Shown: piece after piece, positions 1 through 4,423 of the stretch
Numbering within the stretch: position 1 is the stretch's first letter
Layout of the letters: each line of letters starts with the position of its first letter
Origin: Chloroflexota bacterium
GTDB taxonomy: Bacteria > Chloroflexota > Anaerolineae > Anaerolineales > Villigracilaceae
Assembly (NCBI GenBank): GCA_021796155.1
Contig: JAJYOO010000121.1
Coordinates: 1 to 7,014 of the forward strand
DNA length: 7,014 nt
Direction: 5' to 3'
The notes under the pieces: generated by a model
Told to the model about the DNA's origin: nothing
Databases searched by the model: none
What the model saw: the letters and a program-made list of their open reading frames with translations, nothing else
Translations under genes and position numbers: made by a program

Positions 1-1351
1 GCCCCTTGAGCAAAGTCTGGCTGGCGCGCGGCGAAGTGATCGAGTCGACGCCATTGCGGACATCGTAAATCTCGTTGATGATGTTCGCGCCAATTTGCAG
101 CAGGACCGTCGAAGCCAAGGCAATGACGAACATTTGAAGATCGAATCTTCCCTGGGCAAAAGCCAGCGCGCCCGCGACAGCCACCGGCGTATATGCGCCC
201 GTTAAACTGAATGGACGCGCGATCTCCGTCCACGCGCTGAATTTGCGCCAGGCTTTTTCAAACAGATTCAAACGATCCAGCGAATCAGAAGCGACGGTAA
301 CACTTTCCTGGATTGCGGCAACGGGAACGGTTTCTTTTACGGCCAGCGAGCCGTAAAGCGCGGCCGCTTCCAGAATTGGTTGAATGTGTTCGTCTTCCTG
401 AAGGATTGGCTGGAGGATGGGCGTATCCATGCCGGCCTCGTTATAGCGCGCGGCGGCTTCGGCCACTTCCTCCGATGTGCCGCACAACATAAAGGCATCC
501 AGCATTTCATCGGGGATCAATTCGGCGGCCTTGTGATAATCCTCGGCGCGCCACGCAGCCCCGATTTGATCGCGCAGTTCAGGTTCGAAGCCAGCCTGCT
601 GCAGCGAGAAATTCGAGAGAACGCTCATCATGTAGATGACGAACGGCTCGCGCTTGGCCCGATTGAGCGCGGCGCGGCGGGACTTGTCCACGAGCGTGAG
701 CAGATAACCGGCAACGTCCACGGCGTGTTGATCGCGACCAGCTTCGAGCGAGGTTTTCCGCAATTTAGCGATGAGCCGCTTCATGTTCGGGATCGATTCG
801 GCGGGTCTCGATAAATAGCCGTCGGCTTTGCGACCGGCCAATTCCAAAAACGCGGTCCGATACGCGGCGACATAAATCGGAACGCGGTGCACGGGCGGGA
901 ACATCGGCTGGATCGGCGGCAGATTCGGCGCCACAGACGGGATGCGTCCGCCGGCCCACATCGTCCGCAGCAAATCAATCGCCGCGTCGACTCGTTCCAC
1001 CGCGGCTTCGGGATCATACGGAAGCCCCATTTGCGACAATCGAATCGGGATGGTCGTCCCCAGCCCGAGGCGGATGCGGCCCGGAGCCATTTCATCCAAC
1101 GCCGAAACGGTCATGGCGATCAAAGCCGGATGGCGCGTATTCGTGCTGAGCGCGCCGAGGGCGACATCAATATCGGGCACTTGCGCGGCAATCGCCGAGG
1201 CGTATGTGACCGCGTCGCGTTCGTATGGCGTATCGTGAATCCAAACCGAGTGCAGGCCGCGGCGGCGGGCGTCATCCGCCCAGCGAACAACATCCGAGAC
1301 TTTGCCGCGTCCGGCAAAACCAATTCCAACAGGCCGGGCAAGTTCAAACAT
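1..1351 (-). CDS. LLM-class (F420/flavin) oxidoreductase fused to UbiA/MenA-like prenyltransferase, C-terminus outside window
   Basis: The minus strand is open from ATG at 1351 to the left edge (450 codons, no stop). Residues 1 to about 325 read as a luciferase-like monooxygenase-fold oxidoreductase: IGFAGRG near the start, WADDARRRGLHSVWIHD around 28-44, RHP at 73-75, then ALDEMAPGRIRLGLGT around 84-99 and VPIYVAA in the middle. Such enzymes bind F420 or FMN and transfer hydride to small organic substrates. After a linker (about 335-372), WTEIARPFSLTGAYTP from residue 374 begins a membrane prenyltransferase. A hydrophobic helix follows, then the Asp-rich motif NEIYDVRNGVD (N426, D430, D436), which in UbiA/MenA enzymes binds Mg-prenyl diphosphate. 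MenA attaches the prenyl tail to dihydroxynaphthoate in menaquinone synthesis. GGAAGGAG (1358-1365) lies 6 nt before the ATG and fixes the start. Both domain calls are strong; the substrates, and F420 versus FMN, are not determined. Confidence 0.88.
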   Translation of the reverse strand, partial: MFELARPVGIGFAGRGKVSDVVRWADDARRRGLHSVWIHDTPYERDAVTYASAIAAQVPDIDVALGALSTNTRHPALIAMTVSALDEMAPGRIRLGLGTTIPIRLSQMGLPYDPEAAVERVDAAIDLLRTMWAGGRIPSVAPNLPPIQPMFPPVHRVPIYVAAYRTAFLELAGRKADGYLSRPAESIPNMKRLIAKLRKTSLEAGRDQHAVDVAGYLLTLVDKSRRAALNRAKREPFVIYMMSVLSNFSLQQAGFEPELRDQIGAAWRAEDYHKAAELIPDEMLDAFMLCGTSEEVAEAAARYNEAGMDTPILQPILQEDEHIQPILEAAALYGSLAVKETVPVAAIQESVTVASDSLDRLNLFEKAWRKFSAWTEIARPFSLTGAYTPVAVAGALAFAQGRFDLQMFVIALASTVLLQIGANIINEIYDVRNGVDSITSPRASQTLLKG

Positions 1352-1377
1352 GGTCAACTCCTTCCAATAATGCGCCG

Positions 1378-1406
1378 ATTATATGACGCAGCAAAACGGC
1401 AGACAA
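1378..1406 (-). promoter_or_regulatory. Sigma-70-type promoter of the LLM-UbiA gene
   Basis: On the minus strand, TTGTCT (1401-1406) and a perfect TATAAT (1378-1383) are separated by exactly 17 bp. The expected start of transcription is near 1371, giving a leader of about 20 nt that contains the GGAAGGAG ribosome-binding site. The -35 matches consensus at 4 of 6 positions. Position and spacing make this the likely promoter. Confidence 0.6.
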
Positions 1407-1420
1407 ATGACAAAAGTCAT
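1407..1420. promoter_or_regulatory. Operator-like palindrome abutting the -35 element
   Basis: ATGAC-AAAA-GTCAT is a perfect 5-bp inverted repeat with a 4-nt spacer. It sits directly upstream of the -35 hexamer of the LLM-UbiA promoter. Its placement suits a dimeric activator or repressor site, but it is short and no adjacent regulator gene is visible. Confidence 0.3.
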
Positions 1421-1489
1421 CAAAGAATAGTATTACAGCGCAAAGTTAGAGTTTTGAGGGTTCTGCTCATGGCTTTTCTACCGTTTTCG

Positions 1490-1562
1490 CCCTCATCCCC
1501 ACCCCTTCCCCCGAATGGGGAAGGGAGTCTCCTCTCCCTTCGGGAGAGGGAAAGGGTGAGGG
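1490..1562. repeat. REP-like palindromic repeat (intergenic copy)
   Basis: Outer arms CCCTCATCCC (1490-1499) and GGGTGAGGG (1554-1562) are near-complementary and enclose two perfect hairpins. These are CCCTTCCCC/GGGGAAGGG (1503-1511 with 1517-1525) and CCTCTCCC/GGGAGAGG (1531-1538 with 1542-1549). The same outer and inner motifs recur at 6814-6870, so this is a dispersed family. The element lies in the 310-nt gap between the divergent LLM-UbiA and membrane-protein genes. Apart from it and the LLM promoter, nothing convincing was seen there (about 1421-1489 and 1563-1645). Confidence 0.75.
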
Positions 1563-1661
1563 AGAATTGGCAGGGAACGATTGCTCGACCTTGCGCTGTA
1601 ATGATAGGAGAATACCTTGTAATTTTTTCTGCGCGTGCCATCACGAATTTGGGAGGGCACG

Positions 1662-2001
1662 ATGAACAAAACTTTGAAACAAACTTTGTTCTGGGCGCCG
1701 CGCATCGCGGGCATCCCGTTCATTTTGTTTCTGAGCCTGTTTGCGCTGGATATCTTTGGACAGGGTTATAGTTTCTGGGAAACCATCGTCGGACTATTCA
1801 TGCACTTGATCCCCTCGATCATTCTGGCCATCGCGGTTGCATTAGCCTGGCTGGGAATGGATCGGCGCGGCAATCTTTTACGTTGCCACCGCGCGCGGAT
1901 TTCCGTGGAGCGTTTACGCACTGATTGCGGGAATTCCGTTTGTGGTCAGTGCTTTGTTTTTGATAGTATGGTTTTATAGGAAAGAAATCATCACTCAATG
2001 A
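1662..2001 (+). pseudogene. Small four-helix integral membrane protein, broken by one frameshift
   Basis: ATG at 1662 follows GGGAGGG with normal spacing. The first frame gives 63 residues typical of a small membrane protein, with hydrophobic helices at about 11-32 and 40-62. After W63 (codon at 1848) it runs into a hydrophilic, Cys/Arg-rich tail ending at 1979. The next frame, from TGG at 1852, continues a natural sequence: WEWIGAAIFYVA, then GFPWSVYALIAG, then FVVSALFLIVWFYRK, ending at TGA 1999-2001. Together they make a protein of about 113 residues with four helices. The join suggests loss of 2 nt (or gain of 1) at about 1848-1852, inside what was probably AWxWEWIG. The arrangement resembles short uncharacterised membrane proteins of the DUF7670 type; that name is from memory and no function is known. 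It is the only plus-strand gene here. The indel could be mutation or a sequencing error. Confidence 0.7.
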
Positions 2002-2153
2002 AATACGAGTTTGCGAAGAGGACGATTAGCAGACATAAATTGACCCGCGTAAAAATTTTTTCAAATTATAATTTCTCTGCCATAACCCAAGCCGTATTCT
2101 CCCCGGCTTCGATGTCCACGATTGTATTGAATGGAAATAATGCCGCAATCTGG

Positions 2154-2599
2154 TCACGACAAATTTTCCAGATCAGCTAAATCCTTGTGCCGTCCCGCCG
2201 CTTTTTTATTGGCTTTGAGATGAGGCAGGTCAATGATGCTGACCCCAATGCCATCCAATATGTCTGTGATTCGACTGGCGTAACATTCATCGAATTCGAC
2301 TCCTGATATGCCCGCTGAGATCTCGAGCCGCATCGGAGGATGCCCCATGCGGATGATTTTGTTTTTCTGAAGAAAAGGATCAGGAGTCAAGTCTGGATGG
2401 TCAAACCCGAATTCCTTTAATGCCGCGACCATCTTTTGGACGTTATCGGGATGGAGGGCAATCCAAATATCCATATCGCCTGTGGCACGCGAATAGCCAT
2501 GATATCCAACCGCGTATCCCCGATCAAAAGATATCTAACGCCTTTCTCGCTCAGTAATTTCAAAAACTCTTTGAAGTCGAGCGGCAGATTTATTTCCAT
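2154..2599 (-). pseudogene. DUF6036/AbiEii-like nucleotidyltransferase with a one-base frameshift
   Basis: The frame from ATG 2599 gives MEINLPLDFKEFLKLLSEKG, then RYLLIG, before going out of frame at the G-run read from 2521-2518. Restoring one G (GGGG to GGGGG) yields RYLLIGGYAVGYHGYSRATG followed by DMDIW and joins the rest of the gene to the TGA at 2154, for 148 residues in all. The GG pair (27-28), HGYxRxTxD and D42-x-D44 are the active-site signature of minimal nucleotidyltransferases (the DUF6036/AbiEii-toxin neighbourhood). These transfer nucleotides to RNA or protein. The C-terminus (AAGRHKDLADLENL) is also family-like. It is encoded just after, and overlapping by 65 nt, a small conserved protein, the usual two-gene arrangement as I recall it. 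AAGGA lies 6 nt before the ATG. As written, the product would be a truncated peptide without the catalytic aspartates. Confidence 0.75.
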
Positions 2600-2750
2600 A
2601 GTTGATCCTTCGGAGGATTTCTATCTGTGCCAGACGCTCTTGCGGAGTCTTTGCAGGCCAATAAGACTTCTCATCCGAATCATCCATCAAGGATGTAATC
2701 AAAATCGCTTTGCGGTTTATTTTGAAATTGGTTATGAAAATGCGATCCAT
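2535..2750 (-). CDS. Small conserved partner protein of the nucleotidyltransferase (toxin-antitoxin-like pair)
   Basis: This 71-residue frame carries YWPAKTPQERL (30-40), LRRINYG (46-52) and RLQRVFEI (58-65). I associate this pattern with small hypothetical proteins encoded immediately upstream of DUF6036-type nucleotidyltransferases. No catalytic motif is visible; a helical, partner-binding or antitoxin role is plausible but inferred. Its last 22 codons, including the RLQRVFEI segment, overlap the first codons of the nucleotidyltransferase in a different frame, so the same DNA codes for two conserved protein segments. The start is uncertain: ATG 2750 has no Shine-Dalgarno sequence, and an internal ATG at 2687 (before DDSDEKSYW) is equally likely, because the family block begins about there. 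It lies 64 nt downstream of the PIN toxin gene and may be co-transcribed with it. Confidence 0.7.
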   Translation of the reverse strand: MDRIFITNFKINRKAILITSLMDDSDEKSYWPAKTPQERLAQIEILRRINYGNKSAARLQRVFEITERERR

Positions 2751-2814
2751 GGGTTAATTATGCTCTGTAAAGCATGGTCTCATTAATACTGAGAGCGGCT
2801 CCGATGTTCACTTT

Positions 2815-3267
2815 TTACGGCAGATAAAATTCATCCTTGAACTTTTGAAGCAAGTCGCCAAGTGTGCCGATTTCAAATGGAAGATGAATGGTTGCTTTCG
2901 ATTTTAGAAAATGTTCCTTGTCATGTGTCACAAACCAATCCGCTTTTGCGTGAATGGCTTCGGCAAGCGCGCGCGCATCGGCAGCATACGCAATCTCTCG
3001 TCGAGCCGACTCGATTTGTTTCGATGTTGGTGCGGAAACTGTCTGCACTTTTCCAATTTCCAATAATTGCGCCAGCAAAGGCAGCGAGGCGGGCGCTTTT
3101 CTGCGGACAACTTCATCCGCTTCACGTAAAACGTTGGGGCCGATTATCAGTTCCAGCAACTCTGCTTCCCCCAATAAAAATAATTTACGCGCTCCGCCCG
3201 TTGGCGAAAGCACGGCGGCAAACAACACACTCGTATCCAGAAAAACCTTAACGCTTTTTCGAGTCAT
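2815..3267 (-). CDS. PIN-domain toxin (putative endoribonuclease) of a type II toxin-antitoxin system
   Basis: This 150-residue protein is of normal length for a PIN-family toxin (the COG1569-type group). The four expected acidic positions are present: D11 in VFLDTSVLFAAV, E49 in VLREADEVV, D97 in AADARALAEA, and D116 in DWFVTHDKEHF; D110 is also conserved. PIN toxins of the VapC type are Mg-dependent RNases that cut tRNA, rRNA or mRNA; the target here cannot be read. The start overlaps the end of the AbrB-type antitoxin gene by 20 nt and has no good ribosome-binding site, which fits translation coupled to the antitoxin. The gene appears intact. Confidence 0.9.
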   Translation of the reverse strand: MTRKSVKVFLDTSVLFAAVLSPTGGARKLFLLGEAELLELIIGPNVLREADEVVRRKAPASLPLLAQLLEIGKVQTVSAPTSKQIESARREIAYAADARALAEAIHAKADWFVTHDKEHFLKSKATIHLPFEIGTLGDLLQKFKDEFYLP

Positions 3268-3517
3268 ATTCGGCTCGGACGCCGCGCAACGTCTTCAACA
3301 TGGATTCAAGCGTTTCTCCGGATTCGCGCCATTCACCGGCTAATTTGTCAGCAATCTCATCCACGCGTGAACGCCGCGGACTCATCACAAAGACGCCATC
3401 GCCGAGATTAATCAACGTCAGCGTATCGCCCTCGTCAATGCGATTTTGTTCGCGCAGTTCCTTTGGCAAGGTAATTACACCGCGCTGAACCACTTGGACC
3501 TTGAACGTGTTGCTCAT
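3248..3517 (-). CDS. AbrB/MazE-type (SpoVT-AbrB fold) antitoxin
   Basis: This 89-residue protein has a swapped-hairpin AbrB DNA-binding domain at about residues 5-48 (VVQRGVITLPKELREQNRI, then EGDTLTLINLGDGVFVMSP). An acidic/basic helical C-terminus (about 50-89) would be expected to wrap the PIN toxin. By family analogy it neutralises the toxin and, alone or in complex with it, represses the operon. AGGAG (3523-3527) sits 5 nt before the ATG. A perfect inverted repeat lies just upstream (3531-3563), as expected for an autoregulated pair. Its 3' end overlaps the PIN gene by 20 nt. It appears intact. Confidence 0.9.
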   Translation of the reverse strand: MSNTFKVQVVQRGVITLPKELREQNRIDEGDTLTLINLGDGVFVMSPRRSRVDEIADKLAGEWRESGETLESMLKTLRGVRAEYDSKKR

Positions 3518-3530
3518 TTTTGCTCCTGTC

Positions 3531-3563
3531 TGATTATCTGATTTTCAGTATATCAGATAATCA
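3531..3563. promoter_or_regulatory. Operator of the AbrB/PIN operon: perfect 12-bp inverted repeat
   Basis: TGATTATCTGAT (3531-3542) and its exact reverse complement ATCAGATAATCA (3552-3563) flank a 9-nt spacer. It lies 13 nt upstream of the antitoxin ATG, adjoining its Shine-Dalgarno sequence and covering the probable -10 element. This is the expected layout for toxin-antitoxin autoregulation, with the dimeric AbrB-type antitoxin as the probable ligand. Confidence 0.75.
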
Positions 3564-3574
3564 GCGTCCGCCAA
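3547..3574 (-). promoter_or_regulatory. Probable promoter of the AbrB/PIN operon
   Basis: On the minus strand TTGGCG (3569-3574) and TATACT (3547-3552) are 16 bp apart; they match consensus at 4/6 and 5/6 positions. The -10 falls in the spacer and inner edge of the 12-bp inverted repeat, so a protein bound there would block RNA polymerase. Confidence 0.5.
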
Positions 3575-3641
3575 GAGCAGATTGCGCTTCACCCCCCCGA
3601 ATCGACTCCACTGCCGCAAACGAGGCTTTCTCACACTTTAC

Positions 3642-3662
3642 TTGATAAATTCCTTTTATCAA
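3642..3662. repeat. AT-rich inverted repeat downstream of the HEPN gene
   Basis: TTGATAAA (3642-3649) and TTTATCAA (3655-3662) form a perfect 8-bp stem with a 5-nt loop, 14 nt past the HEPN stop on the minus strand. No U-tract follows in that direction, so it is at best a weak terminator; it could equally be a binding site or mRNA-stabilising hairpin. The remaining sequence between 3564 and 3676 shows no gene. Confidence 0.35.
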
Positions 3663-3676
3663 AATATCCCTAATTG

Positions 3677-4042
3677 CTATCCCAGGAACTTCCTCACCGT
3701 TTGCGCGGCCTTGAAGGCAATAGCAGCTTCATCCTTATCTGCCTCGACTCCCGGATAACGAACATCAACTGAGAACCGTTCGAGCTCTTTCAAATCGGAC
3801 AAAAGAATTTCCAAACTTGGTTCCACTTCTTTACACAGCTTGAGAAGTTCGAGCAGTTTGTGAATCTTTGGAATATCCTGATTGTGTTCCTGCAAATACG
3901 CCTTGAGATATTTTTAGGCGCATTGCTGGGCGTGAAAGCATGCCGCATCATAGACAGGATGTTTGCGGGCGCGGAACATTTTCTGCGCTACAATAAAATC
4001 GCCTTCCGCCTTTTGTACCCACTCAGCGGTGAGAGACTTCAT
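3677..4042 (-). pseudogene. HEPN-domain protein (toxin-like partner of MNT) with a premature TAA
   Basis: The frame from ATG 4042 reads MKSLTAEWVQKAEGDFIVAQ, then DAACFHAQQCA, then TAA (3914-3916), then KYLKAYLQEHN and on to the stop at 3677: 121 codons, normal HEPN length. The stop falls where homologues have Glu in the QQxAEKxLKA helix, so a single GAA-to-TAA change explains it. HEPN proteins are helical RNases or RNA-binding proteins usually paired with MNT nucleotidyltransferases. The C-terminal motif here is VRYPG (R95-Y96-P97-G98) rather than the RX4-6H ribonuclease motif, placing it in the RYP-type branch. The gene starts inside the end of the MNT gene (20-nt overlap), so the two are coupled. 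Without readthrough only 42 residues are made. Reinitiation at TTG 3895 is conceivable, but no Shine-Dalgarno sequence was seen. Confidence 0.8.
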
Positions 4043-4385
4043 ACAACACCTTGCCCTGCGTTGTAATTTCCTTCAAAAAAGAATCTCCCAATGCAATGCG
4101 GTTCGCTAAATTCTTTGGCGTGCGGACGATCAAATCCAATCCAAACAGATCTCGTTCAAGACTCTGATCAATAAGCAAGGCTTGCTTCATTTCTTTCAAC
4201 GAGGTTTCCATCACAATGAGCAAATCCACATCGCTTTCGGGGCGCGGATTGCCGCGCGCATACGAACCAAACAAAATGATTTTCTGCGGATGGAATTTTT
4301 CCACAATCTGACGCACGATCTCGTCAATTGCCTTTTTGGGGATGCGCTTGCGTTCGTAAATGGATGGAACAGGGATAACTGTCAT
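4023..4385 (-). CDS. MNT-type minimal nucleotidyltransferase (antitoxin-like partner of HEPN)
   Basis: This 120-residue protein has the full MNT signature: GSYARG (40-45), PRPESDVDLLIV with D52 and D54, and a third acidic residue D84 in FGLDLIV. These bind Mg-NTP. In characterised HEPN-MNT pairs (HepT/MntA) the MNT protein is the antitoxin and AMPylates a tyrosine of the HEPN toxin; transfer of that activity to this protein is inference. The 3' end overlaps the HEPN start by 20 nt. The gene itself is intact although its partner is interrupted. No strong Shine-Dalgarno sequence precedes ATG 4385, and the inferred leader is very short. Confidence 0.88.
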   Translation of the reverse strand: MTVIPVPSIYERKRIPKKAIDEIVRQIVEKFHPQKIILFGSYARGNPRPESDVDLLIVMETSLKEMKQALLIDQSLERDLFGLDLIVRTPKNLANRIALGDSFLKEITTQGKVLYEVSHR

Positions 4386-4405
4386 TTGCTGATACTTTCA
4401 TAAAA

Positions 4406-4411
4406 ATTATA
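4406..4411 (-). promoter_or_regulatory. Possible -10 element for the MNT-HEPN operon
   Basis: A perfect TATAAT on the minus strand sits between the GH13 stop and the MNT start, about 20 nt upstream of the ATG. No credible -35 hexamer was found at 16-18 bp, so it is only a candidate. If used, the leader would be about 14 nt. Confidence 0.3.
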
Positions 4412-4423
4412 GCATGGTCAATT

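Noticed and set aside
380..814. Plus-strand open frame (144 codons)
   Set aside because: Antisense to the LLM domain, which is well supported by conserved motifs, promoter and Shine-Dalgarno sequence.
887..1771. Long plus-strand open frame (294 codons)
   Set aside because: It lies mostly antisense to the LLM-UbiA gene, has an Arg/His-rich composition without any recognisable domain, and runs through the palindromic repeat; it is a shadow of the minus-strand gene.
1998..2180. Plus-strand frame starting with an ATGA overlap on the membrane-protein stop
   Set aside because: The overlap looks like translational coupling, but the 60-residue product is composition-poor, has no recognisable family and ends inside the nucleotidyltransferase tail.
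2760..2775. Hairpin ATGCT-CTGTAA-AGCAT between the PIN gene and the next gene
   Set aside because: Only a 5-bp stem with a 6-nt loop, low GC and no U-tract in either direction; not a credible terminator.
3592..3598. C7 homopolymer as a phase-variation tract
   Set aside because: It lies in the intergenic gap upstream of the AbrB promoter, not in a coding frame or between promoter elements, and is too short to call.
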